Of a stretch of 64,000 nucleotides of DNA, positions 1 to 10,189 are shown piece by piece. Within the stretch, counting starts at the first letter, position 1, and each line of letters begins with the position of its first letter. The translations under genes and the position numbers were made by a program. The notes under the pieces are model-generated. The model was not told where the DNA came from and searched no databases. It saw only the letters and a program-made list of their open reading frames with translations. The stretch is from Raphanus sativus. Its lineage: Eukaryota; Streptophyta; Magnoliopsida; Brassicales; Brassicaceae. The DNA is taken from assembly GCF_000801105.2 (NCBI RefSeq), contig NC_079514.1:22856293-22920292 (forward strand), written 5' to 3'.

Positions 1-530
1 CCGGAAGAGCAGGATAAACTCGTGGAAACCCTGACCAAACAGGTTCAAACCCTAATGGCAAGGTCTCGCGCAGTCCTCCCTCGCGGAGCTACAAAACTCC
101 GCGGAAGGAGACTCGAGTTTGCGACCCCACACGATAGGCCTGGAACTTCGCAGGAAAGTCCTTCCGGACAAAACCCTAGCGGAATATTCCCTGTCGAGAA
201 AGGCGACTCAGAAAACCCTCCGCACTACGCAAACACCGTAGTGTTCAACAAAACCGAAAACTTAGTCGTGTCCTTCCGTTACAGGAAGAGCACTAAAACG
301 AGCTCGTGATTTTTCTTCCAATCACAAAAGGCAACGATAAAATCTTTCCAACCCCGCAAAATTCTTCTTGTTACCGAGTTGGAGAAATCTCAACGCATAA
401 GGGTTCGACCAAGACGATTTCTCCGAAAATATTTCGGAAAAGTAAAACTCGCTACCCCAATTACTGCGAAAAAACCCTAGGTTACTTGCAGAAAGTTAAA
501 CTCAAAGACGAGCTCTGTCGCTATAGCGAC
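1..530 (+). pseudogene. Tat-type retrotransposon, gag 5' fragment (unit A)
   Basis: The window opens inside the 5' end of a Tat-type Ty3/gypsy internal region. Bases 1-110 match 8341-8450 almost exactly, where the same gag start is preceded by an LTR and primer-binding site. The readable peptide has a short leader of [20 protein letters not shown] type followed by a Pro/Ser-rich stretch, typical of the N-terminal end of Tat Gag as I know it, and it degenerates after about base 230. No capsid, protease or polymerase follows, so this unit is non-autonomous. The fragment ends in one copy of the GCTATAGC palindrome, where the element at 531 inserted. Confident about the family, less about exact limits. 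Confidence 0.6.
526..530. repeat. Left target-site duplication of element 531-5721
   Basis: GCGAC precedes the left LTR and GTGAC (5722-5726) follows the right LTR. The empty site reads TATAGCGACCGAA, so the right copy carries a C-to-T change. Confidence 0.75.
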
Positions 531-1508
531 TGATAGAACCAAAATCGGGATCACTCTTTCGGTAAGGTTGATATGGACTCAGATCCGGAAGGATTGAGAA
601 CTGGTGGGATGAACGGTGACACAACGGGTTGCGGAAGGCCCGATGATACTACCAGACTTCAGTTGTTGCCGGATGTGACGCACCGGTCCAACAAAGGAAG
701 GATCGAAACTTGGAGATAACCTCACCAAGAAACTAGAAATGTTCTACCAAGAACAAAGAGAGAAAATCTCAAAAGAAAGGAAAAATCGATGTGAATTTTT
801 ATTCATGAGATCTCACATATTTATAAGGTTTGTGAGTCAAAGAAACATAAAGACATTTGTGGGAAAAGACGACATAGAAAATATAAATGAATGAAAACAA
901 GACATAGATTTCCGAATTTTGACTAAGACTGGTCAAGGTGCGGATCCTCATGTTGACTGGTCCAGATTCATAAAGATGTCCAGATTCATTCAGATGTGTC
1001 CAAGTTCATGCTGTGATGATCAGGTCGTGCACACCATGCTGGGAAAGATATGGACACACGCGGAACGATCCACACATGCCTGAATTCGCGAGAACTAAAC
1101 ATCACCTGAGTTGTACATGGCATAACTCCCTCATCTGAACTCCGTTTGATCTGATTCTTCTTTGAGGAGTTCCATAATTGAGTTGAGCATATTCTCCAAG
1201 TGGTTTCACGCGAAGAAACATCATGGTTTAGAAGATATGCTTCGAACAATGAACATATGTCTGTGTTGCTTCTCGGGTGGTTTGATGGTCGAACCAGCTC
1301 GGAAGATCGAACCAACTTGCTCAGCTCGTCCATGATAGTGTCAGTCCAGCTCACTTGAGTATTCAGCTCATCGAAGATTGCATAGATGATAAGGGAATTG
1401 GCATAATCTGATGAGAAAACCTCGACTAGGTCTAGCTGGTCGACAAGGTCACCATCTTGGGCCGTGTCCATGAACCAAGCAGGAAGGTGCTGGATTTTGG
1501 GTGCATCA
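531..1508 (-). repeat. 3' LTR of the CRM-related non-autonomous element
   Basis: 978 bp, about 98.8% identical by eye to 4744-5721. Read on the minus strand it runs TGATGCACC to GTTCTATCA. It contains TATAAATA (complement of 818-825) and a nearby AATAAA. An ORF enters it from the internal region. Confidence 0.88.
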
Positions 1509-1663
1509 TACTCTCCCTCTTCAAAAGGATTTGTCCTCAAATCCATTTTACCTGTATCAAAAGGAAATAAATCAGATTCAAAGGAATTAAAATTCAAGGA
1601 AAATTTAGTGAATGAAAAGTTTGGACAGAAACTTCCTTGGTGGTTTGAACTCGTTTCCCACAA
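986..1663 (-). CDS. Short ORF carrying the CRM boundary peptide into the LTR
   Basis: A 225-codon open frame begins upstream of the polypurine tract and runs through most of the 3' LTR. Residues 41-50 read DLRTNPFEEG (around 1514-1543), followed by the LTR-encoded residues. In both CRM-like gag-pol proteins of this window the same place, where coding sequence passes through the tract into the LTR, reads NPFQEGG. I read this ORF as a relic of the integrase C-terminus retained because it overlaps the polypurine tract, not as a demonstrated protein. The N-terminal 40 residues look like non-coding sequence. No function is assigned. Confidence 0.4.
   Translation of the reverse strand: MWETSSNHQGSFCPNFSFTKFSLNFNSFESDLFPFDTGKMDLRTNPFEEGEYDAPKIQHLPAWFMDTAQDGDLVDQLDLVEVFSSDYANSLIIYAIFDELNTQVSWTDTIMDELSKLVRSSELVRPSNHPRSNTDICSLFEAYLLNHDVSSRETTWRICSTQLWNSSKKNQIKRSSDEGVMPCTTQVMFSSREFRHVWIVPRVSISFPAWCARPDHHSMNLDTSE
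1509..1522 (-). other. Polypurine tract, minus-strand element
   Basis: Complement reads GAAGAGGGAGAGTA immediately before the 3' LTR; it would prime plus-strand DNA synthesis. Compare CAAGAGGGAGGG before the LTRs at 37351 and 58785. Confidence 0.75.
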
Positions 1664-1704
1664 GTAATTCCAAGTCTTTTGGCATCCATCATTGCTTGCT
1701 CTCC

Positions 1705-4248
1705 TTAGAAACTGACATGCTTATCCTGTTCATTCAAAACAACTAGAGAAACCACATCAAATCTGCGAAAGAAATAATCAAAGGGTTTCTCTATCCTTAA
1801 GATATCATAAACAGAATAAAAGCTCTTAGGAAAATTATCAAGAACGTGGGCAAGCAGCAAACAATCAAACTGATCACCAAAAATTGGTTTCTCAAGTTCA
1901 AAATTTGGCCAAGATGTCAAACTGATAGGAAAAGCAAGAGACAATGCCAAATTTAAAAGATTTTCTTCATGAACGAAATCAAAATGATCTTTTGGCCTAA
2001 GCAATTTCGGTTCATGCTTGTTCCTACACCAAATCTCTTTCAAAGCACAGCTTAATGAAAACAATTCATGAAAAGGTTTAAGCAAAACGTTTTTCAACCA
2101 AGTAAAGATTTGTTTTTGCTTAGAAATTCTCGGTTTCAAAACATTTTCATGAAGAGTAGAGACAATCAACCCATGATCCTTACAGTGCTTTTGGTTTGTA
2201 CAGGTAGTTGACTGAGGAAACACCTCTGGTTCATGGAGGATCGGTTTTGGCTCAGGTCGTTCCCTTCTTGGGCATGAATCTCCTTTAGAAATCTTGTACT
2301 CGTGGATAGATGGGCTGGAGAACCTCCGGTTTGAAAAATTCATATCTCCTTCATCCGCGAAGCTTTTCAAGTGATTCCAAGCCTCAGTGAATCCTTGGTG
2401 AGTTAGCCTTCCAGGAAAATTGGTTTCATGACAAAAGACCTTCTGAAAGTCGAGATACCTTTCGTGGATTGAACCTCTATCGCTGGCATCTCCAAGGTAG
2501 CCAGTTTGGACAACAATGCTTCTCCAAAACTCAGGCTGTTGGGCACGATCAATGCTTTCATTCAGAGGCTGAACCTGTCTTTCCTGGATACTCAAAACAA
2601 ACACTAAAAGACCAGGATCAAATGTGCAAGAGAGATACTTGTTCAAATCAAACATCAAAAAATCTTTTCCAAGAACAAGTAGCACATATCTAAGCCTTTC
2701 AAGGTGCTCATCAAAGTAGATATTACAAACCAAAATTTTCTCAAGACATGCAACAATATTAGATATTTTCAGAACGTGCATATCCTGCTCAACATCTGAA
2801 CACACAAGCTTAAGTTCAGATTGAGAAACATTTATCAAAGACTTAAGAGACTTATCAAAGAATGTGTTGTAAACCAAAATATCATCAAGGCTCAAAACAA
2901 CACATTGATCACGAGATGATCTCAAAAGATGCCAAGTTTTATCAGTTTCAAAACACACAAGATCAGGCTGCAAAACATAATCACAAGAATCAAGATCACA
3001 AAAATCATTTTCAGTTCTATGTGATTCAGGTTCCAGCAACTTCTTAACCAAAATTCCGTCCAAGGCACAAGAGGATGCAAATAAATTATCAGTGATCAGT
3101 GCATGAATATAAGAACTCAGATTAAAGTCATTTCCTTTGAAAACAAACGAATCAAAAGAGTTTCTAGCACAGAAATCGGTTTGTTGCAAACTATGATCAA
3201 ATGACTTTTCAAGAGAATGAAAACCTTTGTTGTGTTCCAAGAACTGATCAAAGCTCAAAATAATTCCAGAATTGATGCCATTGACATTTTGAAAACATTG
3301 TTGATCAAGAAGTTCATCAGGTTTAAAATTTTCAAAAGAATTAATTATGTTTTCAAAAACAGATTTTGAAACACAAAATTCTTTCATCTTGTCAAGACCA
3401 AAACGAGTCACATCATGAGAACTGATCTTGACAAACATTTCAGGCAGAGAATTAAGCAAATCAGAGTTCTCACAGTGCTTTTGAAGATCAGGAGACAAAG
3501 GGGGAAGAGATGTGCCGAGATCAAAGCATAGATGACTCTCCATAGCTATGGATGTGATGCTTGTTGCTTCCTCATCAAAGACTGGACCAGGTTCGTCCTC
3601 CTCATCAAAGATAGGATCTGGAACATCATCCAAAGATATCCAAGTGTCAAGACATGGGCACTGATGTGGATAGTCAAGTGGCTCTTCCTCAAAAACCTGT
3701 TGAGACAAAACAAGACTACTCGGAAGCTCCGGTTGCAAAACGGTTAGTTCTACAATAGTCTCTTCATCATCATTCATAAACTCAGTTTTAAAATAAGGAA
3801 GATCACAATTTTCTTCACAAGACATCAGATTATCAATCAGCTCTTCTTCATATTCATCAAAAGTAGGTAATGAATCTGAAAAATATTTAAACTCTTCAAT
3901 ATGGTTTTCAGATTCACCTTGGGTTTTCTCAGTGATGAATAGAGATGGATCAGCTGCTGGGGCACGTGTGGATGTGCTCTTCTCATGGATATTACTGGCG
4001 TCCTTTAGGGCTTTCATCATGCCCTTCTCAAAGTAATCACTAAACTCTTGGACATCAAACTGAAAAGATCGCCTTTTTGGAACAGATTCTCCTTTGGACG
4101 ATTTGACTTGTTCCTTGCTCCTCCTCTTTGGCTTTTCCTGCACACTAACAAACTCATCAAAATTGTTCAAAGAATATTTAAATGGAGTTTGAGAGACAGA
4201 TGGTCGTGGGGACTTCTCCTTGCTACTTCTCCGGTGAAGACCAAACAT
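1705..4248 (-). CDS. 847-aa acidic protein of unknown function encoded by a non-autonomous element
   Basis: An uninterrupted 847-codon ORF fills the element between primer site and polypurine tract. The N-terminus is basic (MFGLHRRSSKEKSPRPS, with KPKRRSKEQ and PKRRS near residues 38-60, possible nuclear targeting). Residues about 90-230 are strongly acidic with repeated P[IV]FDEE. The middle is rich in Asp, Phe, Ser and Leu and contains related segments of the form L[DE]xILVxNxxFDxxLxxL around residues 450-530. No zinc knuckle, YxDD, DDE or aspartic-protease motif is visible, and no signal peptide or membrane segment. The ATG at 4248 follows a TTTTCAG acceptor-like site by a few bases, which supports this start if a 5' leader intron is removed. 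I recognise it as a type often seen in Brassica repeats but know no function. That it is open while the LTRs are about 1.2% diverged suggests recent or maintained coding. Confidence 0.7.
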   Translation of the reverse strand: MFGLHRRSSKEKSPRPSVSQTPFKYSLNNFDEFVSVQEKPKRRSKEQVKSSKGESVPKRRSFQFDVQEFSDYFEKGMMKALKDASNIHEKSTSTRAPAADPSLFITEKTQGESENHIEEFKYFSDSLPTFDEYEEELIDNLMSCEENCDLPYFKTEFMNDDEETIVELTVLQPELPSSLVLSQQVFEEEPLDYPHQCPCLDTWISLDDVPDPIFDEEDEPGPVFDEEATSITSIAMESHLCFDLGTSLPPLSPDLQKHCENSDLLNSLPEMFVKISSHDVTRFGLDKMKEFCVSKSVFENIINSFENFKPDELLDQQCFQNVNGINSGIILSFDQFLEHNKGFHSLEKSFDHSLQQTDFCARNSFDSFVFKGNDFNLSSYIHALITDNLFASSCALDGILVKKLLEPESHRTENDFCDLDSCDYVLQPDLVCFETDKTWHLLRSSRDQCVVLSLDDILVYNTFFDKSLKSLINVSQSELKLVCSDVEQDMHVLKISNIVACLEKILVCNIYFDEHLERLRYVLLVLGKDFLMFDLNKYLSCTFDPGLLVFVLSIQERQVQPLNESIDRAQQPEFWRSIVVQTGYLGDASDRGSIHERYLDFQKVFCHETNFPGRLTHQGFTEAWNHLKSFADEGDMNFSNRRFSSPSIHEYKISKGDSCPRRERPEPKPILHEPEVFPQSTTCTNQKHCKDHGLIVSTLHENVLKPRISKQKQIFTWLKNVLLKPFHELFSLSCALKEIWCRNKHEPKLLRPKDHFDFVHEENLLNLALSLAFPISLTSWPNFELEKPIFGDQFDCLLLAHVLDNFPKSFYSVYDILRIEKPFDYFFRRFDVVSLVVLNEQDKHVSF

Positions 4249-4728
4249 TTTAACCTGAAAATCTCAACACAAAAGTTAGTAGATAAAATTTCTCACTCTC
4301 TCAAGTGTTTAATTTCACCCACTCAAGTGTTTTCTCTCAGATTTTATGGTGATCACACAAGTTTATCCTCAAGGTTCTAAGAGAACAGATCAAGAATCCC
4401 AATGGGTAAATCCAAGCAAGATCAAAGGTTTAAGATAGAAAGATAAGAGATTTCAAAGGGGAACCCGCCTTAACCACCTCAAAGGCCGGATTTCTCTTCG
4501 GCCAGCAGGCTTACTCTTCCACCACCACACCACAAATAACAAACTTTGAAACTTTCCCTTTTTTTTTATAATCTTTTTTTTTTTTTTACAGCATAAACTT
4601 AGATCTTATTTTTTTTTTTAAATATGGTGGGTAATGAGGGGCCCGGGTTCAAGATAGAAAGATGAAGAAGTGTTTAGAAGAAATGGAGAGATGAGAAAAA
4701 TGGATAGAAATAGAGTTACCGGAAGAGT
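4249..4728 (-). other. 5' leader of the non-autonomous element
   Basis: About 480 bp between primer site and ORF, with poly-T runs on the plus strand at 4557-4588 and 4607-4619. No ORF of note. Minus-strand TTTTCAG a few bases upstream of the ATG could be a 3' splice site. Confidence 0.4.
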
Positions 4729-4741
4729 GGCTCTGATACCA
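4729..4741 (-). other. Primer-binding site, initiator tRNA-Met type
   Basis: Complement reads TGGTATCAGAGCC two bases inside the 5' LTR. TGGTATCAGAGC is the standard plant retrotransposon site complementary to the 3' end of tRNA-iMet. Confidence 0.9.
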
Positions 4742-4743
4742 CT

Positions 4744-5721
4744 TGATAGAACCAAAATCGGGATCACTCTTTCGGTAAGGTTGATATGGACTCTGATCCG
4801 GAAGGATAGAGAACTGGTGGGATGATTGGTGACACAACGGGTTGCGGAAGGCCCGATGATACTACCAGACTTCAGTTGTTGCCGGATGTGACGCACCGGT
4901 CCAACAAAGGAAGGATCGAAACTTGGAGATAACCTCACCAAGAAACTAGAAATGTTCTACCAAGAACAAAGAGAGAAAATCTCAAAAGAAAGGAAAAATC
5001 GATGTGAATTTTTATTCATGAGATCTCACATATTTATAAGGTTTGTGAGTCAAAGAAACATAAAGACATTTGTGGGAAAAGACGACATAGAAAATATAAA
5101 TGAATGAAAACAAGATATAGATTTCCGAATTTTGACTAAGACTGGTCAAGGTGCGGATCCTCATGTTGACTGGTCCAGATTCATAAAGATGTCCAGATTC
5201 ATTCAGATGTGTCCAAGTTCATGCTGTGATGATCAGGTCGTGCACACCATGCTGGGAAAGATATGGACACACGCGGAACGATCCACACATGCCTGAATTC
5301 GGGAGAACTAAACATCACCTGAGTTGTATATGGCATAACTCCCTCATCTGAACTCCGTTTGATCTGATTCTTCTTTGAGGAGTTCCATAATTGAGTTGAG
5401 CATATTCTCCAAGTGGTTTCACGCGAAGAAACATCATGGTTTAGAAGATATGCTTCGAACAATGAACGTATATCTGTATTGCTTCTCGGGTGGTTTGATG
5501 GTCGAACCAGCTCAGAAGATCGAACCAACTTGCTCAGCTCGTCCATGATAGTGTCAGTCCAGCTCACTTGAGTATTCAGCTCATCGAAGATTGCATAGAT
5601 GATAAGGGAATTGGCATAATCTGATGAGAAAACCTCGACTAGGTCTAGCTGGTCGACAAGGTCACCATCTTGGGCCGTGTCCATGAACCAAGCAGGAAAG
5701 TGCTGGATTTTGGGTGCATCA
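4744..5721 (-). repeat. 5' LTR of the CRM-related non-autonomous element
   Basis: 978 bp copy of 531-1508. Transcription would start here on the minus strand, driven by the TATA at 5031-5038, and run through the 847-aa ORF. Confidence 0.88.
5031..5038 (-). promoter_or_regulatory. Candidate TATA box in 5' LTR
   Basis: Complement reads TATAAATA with AATAAA about 20 bp further on, the usual close promoter/polyadenylation arrangement of an LTR. Confidence 0.45.
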
Positions 5722-5726
5722 GTGAC

Positions 5727-5865
5727 CGAACACCATGACAAGCTTGGTCGCTATAGCGACCGAGCAACGAGCCCGAAGACAAACTCGGTCGCTATAGCGA
5801 CCGAGCACCGAGACAAGTTCGGTCGCTATAGCTTGCCAAACTTGGTCGCTATAGCGATCCAGCCC
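5727..5865. repeat. Cluster of GGTCGCTATAGCGACC palindromes in Tat unit A
   Basis: The core GCTATAGC occurs at 5750, 5791, 5825 and 5848, mostly inside the longer palindrome GGTCGCTATAGCGACC. Further copies lie at 519, 5995, 6024, 6173, 6202 and in the LTR at 10191-10821. The DNA between copies is unrelated. Confidence 0.85.
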
Positions 5866-5879
5866 CAATATGAATCCTC

Positions 5880-6480
5880 CTCTGCGTTCTCCTTTTAATC
5901 CTCTTCGAAACGCTTTTCGTTTCGTCTAAATCGGAGTTTCCGTTGAGATTTTACGACGAAAACAAGTTGAACTCATCTTGGCTCCCTTCCACTCGCTATA
6001 GCGACCGAGACACATCCTCACTCGCTATAGCGACCTTTCAGGCCACAAAGGAGTCCTCCTTTGTGTTCTCCTTTGATTCCTCTTCGAAACGCTTTTCGTT
6101 TCGTCTCAATCGGAGTTTCCGTTGAGTTTTACGGCAAAAACAAGTTGGACTCGTCTTGGCTCCCTTCCACTCGCTATAGCGACCGAGACACACTCTCACT
6201 CGCTATAGCGACCTGTCAGGCCTCAAAGGAGTCCTCCTTTGTGTTCTCGTTTGATTCCTCTTCGAAACGCTTTTCGTTTCGTCTCAATCGGAGTTTCCGT
6301 TGAGATTTTACGACGAAAACAAGTTGGACTCGTCTTGGCTCCCTTCCACTCGCTATAGTGACCGAGACACATCCTAACTCGCTATAGAGACCTGTCAGGC
6401 CTCAAAGGGGTCCTCCTTTGTGTTCTCCTTTGATTCCTCTTCGAAACGCTTTTTGTTTCGTCTCAAACGGAGTTTCCGTT
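5880..6480 (+). repeat. Tandem repeat of about 178-179 bp, roughly 3.4 copies
   Basis: Units begin near 5880, 6059, 6237 and 6416 with the phrase TTTGTGTTCTCCTTTGATTC. Each full unit carries two GCTATAGC palindromes 29 bp apart, those of the third unit decayed (CTATAGTG, CTATAGAG). Unit B of the Tat array keeps only one copy, starting near 8460. The period resembles plant centromeric satellites, but the sequence is specific to this element. Confidence 0.8.
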
Positions 6481-7557
6481 GAGATTTTACGACGAAAACA
6501 AGTGAGACTCGTCTCGGCTTGCTGTCACTCGCTGGTGCCGGGCAGCCAAACCGGCGTCACGGTCCTGGGCGCCGGGCTGCGGGTCGATCAGCGAGTGCGG
6601 CCAATTCCTCGTGAAACCATCCCGACACTAGTCCAATCACGTACTTTGCATCCTCGCTAGAAGCCACGTATTGAAAATTTTTAAAACCGTGAATCTTAAA
6701 CCCCCATTTCATTTCGATCAGAACGATCGGAAAAATTACGGAAAAACTCGGAAGGTCCGGCTAACGAATGGATTGCAATTCATCGTATAAAACGATTACG
6801 GTTATTCTAGAACACCAATCATCTTAACTATACGAGGAATTGGGATTCATTCGGAAGACCCATACCATTACCGTACTTCTTCTAAACAGCTCTTCCGAGT
6901 AACTCCCGTTGTGAATGTGGTTTGTCTCGACTCTGTCCCGACCAGCTCGCCATCCTTCTCAGCCAGTTTCGAAAAAATGGAGTAATTTCTATAAAATCAC
7001 TCGAAACATAAAACGGTTAACGAAAATTAAACAAAGCAAAAACGAGAGATCATATCCCTCACTGCTAAGACGTTTTCTTACACCTAAGATTTTGCTCGTT
7101 GCGGATTCTCGACTTTTCTCTACTAATCTTACTTTCGAAAAACTACTCAATACTCCCTCGGATTAATCCTACGGAAACGAGAAAGTTTATGATTAAGATT
7201 AGTCACCGAAATTACGCCTCATCGCAGCTAGGGATTCTGATATTAAAATTCGATAACTTTTTACGAAACACCTTTCGTAAAACAAAACTCGACAATATTT
7301 CACGAGAAAGATTTTGTACAATTAAACTCGACAACAATTTTACGAAACGACTTCCGTAAAATTAATCACGGCATCAATTTTGACAAAGGGTACTAAGGCA
7401 GCTTTCATCAAGTGCAGCCCCAATCTTATAAGATTCCACTCTTCTTAGAATGAACGTACAACTTTCAACGGACATTTTCAACCGTTAATTCCGCCTAACT
7501 TGACTAACTTGTCTTATCGCACGCTAGAACCTCGCTTCTACGATCCACGGTTCTAAC
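6481..7557 (+). mobile_element. Non-coding 3' internal region of Tat unit A
   Basis: About 1.1 kb with no credible gene, repeated nearly verbatim at 8604-9674. Short open frames (for example 7099-7359) are not conserved as proteins. It ends in the GGGCTGGGGGGCTAAC polypurine tract (7558-7573) directly before an LTR. Confidence 0.7.
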
Positions 7558-7573
7558 GGGCTGGGGGGCTAAC
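7558..7573 (+). other. Polypurine tract of Tat unit A
   Basis: GGGCTGGGGGGCTAAC abuts the LTR start TGTTTGGG; the same sequence (ending AAT) precedes the LTR at 9691. Confidence 0.7.
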
Positions 7574-8115
7574 TGTTTGGGTCAAAAACGGAGGATAAGC
7601 ATCAGTTTCCGCGAATAAATGGAAACTTTCCGCATATAATCATGAAGATCGGAAAAATGGAATATTCCCATTTTTCGACTATCACGGCTTAAGGGCAAAA
7701 GGGGAAAGCGTAAACCGACCTTGGAGGGAGTATATAAGGAGCTCTAGGCGAGAGACATAGAGGCATCACTTTTTCCAGAGCAACTTAGCACTTAGAGCAT
7801 TTTAGGAAACTTTCCGTTTTTGTTTTTCGAGCTGCGACTCATTTAGGTTTAGCCACCTTCGGGTAATAGAACTAGTATCTCGCCGACAGCTCTCGTAGCC
7901 GAAGCACGTTATCCTTGTTGTTGTTACGCTCATACGCAGATTTGGAATAAAATCCTTCGTGCTCTCTTTTACGATTTTTATTTTATTTCTCGTTATTGTC
8001 GTGTTCTGATTGCTTGACGTGTGGTTTGTCAGAAATCCGGGACCTCTGGGAAATTAGGGTTTTCCTACTTTCCTAAAATATACGAAAATTGACGGTGTGA
8101 ATTTCGATTCCCACA
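7574..8115 (+). repeat. Tat LTR with a 1.4-kb internal deletion
   Basis: Runs TGTTTGGGTC to TTCCCACA, 542 bp. Compared with the 1,971-bp LTR at 9691-11661 it jumps from position 18 (AAAAACGG) to AGGATAAGC, losing about 1,427 bp across a GG microhomology. The promoter-proximal part, with its TATA box, is intact. Confidence 0.82.
7731..7738 (+). promoter_or_regulatory. TATA box of Tat LTR
   Basis: TATATAAG in the context GGGAGTATATAAGGAG, repeated in the LTR at 11277 and the related LTR at 43101. Confidence 0.6.
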
Positions 8116-8118
8116 GTT

Positions 8119-8136
8119 TGGCGCTAGAAGGAGGGG
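8119..8136 (+). other. Candidate primer-binding site of Tat unit B
   Basis: TGGCGCTAGAAGGAGGGG begins 3 bases after the LTR end. Position and the TGG start fit a tRNA-primed site; I cannot name the tRNA. Confidence 0.55.
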
Positions 8137-8182
8137 AGGTACGGATCAATCTTACTCAAGACCAGCTCACGCTCAACCAGAC

Positions 8183-8428
8183 ATGACTATCGACGACCCA
8201 GCGAACTTGCAAACTCCTCTCAACGGAGCAACCAAGGACGCCTTGAACACTCCCGCAGCGGATGTTTCCGCGGCCGACGCACCTGCTAACGCCGCGACGC
8301 TCGACGAATTCAAAAAGATGCTTTCCGCCTACGAAAAGAGGCCGGAAGAGCAGGATAAACTCGTGGAAACCCTGACCAAACAGGTTCAAACCCTAATGGC
8401 AAGGTCTCGCGCAGTCCTCCCTCGCTGA
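8183..8428 (+). CDS. Truncated Tat Gag leader, 81 aa
   Basis: An 81-codon ORF starts 47 bases after the candidate primer site and reads as an Ala/Asp-rich leader followed by [19 protein letters not shown], typical of the beginning of Tat Gag as I know it. It ends at a TGA (CTCGCTGAG; unit A has CTCGCGGAG). Just beyond, at about 8450, the sequence jumps from gag to the palindrome repeat region, so capsid and all pol functions are absent. It may still act as a packaging or translation leader for a non-autonomous element. No domain with known activity is present. Confidence 0.5.
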   Translation: MTIDDPANLQTPLNGATKDALNTPAADVSAADAPANAATLDEFKKMLSAYEKRPEEQDKLVETLTKQVQTLMARSRAVLPR

Positions 8429-8450
8429 GCTACAAAACTCCGCGGAAGGA

Positions 8451-9674
8451 GACTCGTCTTGGCTCCCTTCCACTCGCTATAGTGACCGAGACACACCCTA
8501 ACTCGCTATAGCGACCTGTCAGGCCTCAAAGGGGTCCTCCTTTGTGTTCTACTTTGATTCCTCTTCGAAACGCTTTTTGTTTCGTCTCAAACGGAGTTTC
8601 CGTTGAGATTTTACGACGAAAACAAGTGAGACTCGTCTCGGCTTGCTGTCACTCGCTGGCGCCGGGCAGCCAAACCGGCGTCACGGTCCTGGGCGCCGGA
8701 CTGCGGGTCGATCAGCGAGTGCGGCCAATTCCTCGTGAAACCATCCCGACACTAGTCCAATCACGTACTTTGCATCCTCGCTAGAAGCCACATATTGAAA
8801 ATTATTAAAACCGTGAATCTTAAACCCCCATTTCATTTCGATCAGAACGATCGGAAAAATTACGGAAAAAACTCGGAAGGTCCGGCTAACGAATGGATTA
8901 CAATTCATCGTGTAAAACGATTACGGTTATTCTAGAACACCAATCATCTTAACTATACGAGGAATTGAGATTCATTACGGTTACCATTACCGTACTTCTT
9001 CTAAACAGCTCTTCCGAGTAACTCCCGTTGTGAATGTGGTTTGTCTCGACTCTGTCCCGACCAGCTCGCCATCCTTCTCAGCCAGTTTCGAAAAAATGGA
9101 GTAATTTCTATAAAATCACTCGAAACAAAACGGTTAACGAAAACTAAACAAAGCCAAAACGAGAGATCATATCCCTCACTGCTAAGACGTTTTCTTACAC
9201 CTAAGATTTTGCTCGTTGCGGATTCTCGGCTTTTGTCTACTAATCTTACTTTCGAAAAACTACTCAAAACTCCCTCGGATCAATCCTACGGAAACGAGAA
9301 AGTTTATGATTAAGATTAGTCACCGAAATTACGCCTCACCGAAGCTAGGGATTCCGATAATAAAATTCGATAACTTTTTACGAAACACCTTTCGTAAAAC
9401 AAAACTCGACAATATTTCACGAGAAAGATTTTGTACAATTAACCTCGACAACAATTTTACGAAACGACTTCCATAAAATTAATCATGGCATCAATTTTGA
9501 CAAAGGGTACTAAGGCAGCTTTCATCAAGCGCAGCCCCAATCTTATAAGATTCCACTCTTCTTAGAATGAACGTACAACTTTCAACGGACATTTTTAACC
9601 GTTAATTCCGCCTAACTTGACTAACTTGTCTTATCACACGCTAGAACCTCGCTTCTACGATCCACGGTTCTAAC
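8451..9674 (+). mobile_element. Non-coding internal region of Tat unit B
   Basis: Nearly identical to 6327-7557, with only one copy of the 178-bp repeat and two palindromes (8470-8512). No gene. Followed by polypurine tract 9675-9690 and the next LTR. Confidence 0.75.
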
Positions 9675-9690
9675 GGGCTGGGGGGCTAAT
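9675..9690 (+). other. Polypurine tract of Tat unit B
   Basis: GGGCTGGGGGGCTAAT directly before TGTTGGGGTC. Confidence 0.7.
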
Positions 9691-9947
9691 TGTTGGGGTC
9701 AAAAACGGTCACAACGAAATTAACTTTCGAAAATATTCCTCGAAAAAGATAATTTTCGTAAAAATTGCTTAAACTAATTTTTATGATAAAATTCTTGAAT
9801 AGATTTGTCCGCCGCGTCGAAGCAAGCTCCAATGGTTCGTGTTGACGACGAAGTTAGTATCAAAACATTCGATAAAAATATACGTCTTAAGAATTTCTAC
9901 GTTTTCAAGGAAAACATATACGAAAAACTTGCAGGAAAATCTTGTTT

Positions 9948-10060
9948 TAAAAACAACGATTTCTTAAATCAACGATTTTTTAAATCAACGATTTCTTAAA
10001 TCAACGATTTCTTAAAATCAACGATTTCATAAATCTACGATTTCTTAAAAATCGTCTCCT
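9948..10060 (+). repeat. Short tandem array, unit AATCAACGATTTCTTA
   Basis: About six imperfect copies of a 15-18 bp unit with core AACGATTTCTTAAATC, inside the LTR. Confidence 0.75.
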
Positions 10061-10189
10061 TGCAAAAGGTTCCGCGGCTAAACAAAGTTCTCGTTAAAAC
10101 ACGATCATCGGAGATAACAAAAGATCGTTAAACCACGAGGATGCGGCTTGGCAATCGCGGAACAACCAAGGGGTCATACGAAGCTCGGT

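Larger units (their letters stand above)
531..5721 (-). mobile_element. Complete non-autonomous LTR retrotransposon related to CRM
   Basis: Two 978-bp direct repeats (531-1508 and 4744-5721) start TGATAG and end GCATCA on the plus strand and flank 3.2 kb of internal DNA. A 5-bp target duplication (one mismatch) brackets the whole. On the minus strand the 5' LTR is followed by TGGTATCAGAGCC, an initiator-tRNA-Met primer site, and the 3' LTR is preceded by a GAAGAGGGAGAG polypurine tract. There is no gag, RT or integrase, only an 847-codon ORF. The primer site, the tract and a DLRTNPFEEG peptide abutting the 3' LTR match the two CRM-like elements at 31003 and 52966, so I infer a non-autonomous CRM derivative. 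By eye the LTRs differ at about 12 of 978 positions. Confidence 0.85.

Noticed and set aside
5880..6480. Centromeric satellite
   Set aside because: The length fits, but units consist of Tat internal sequence with the Tat palindrome and are few.
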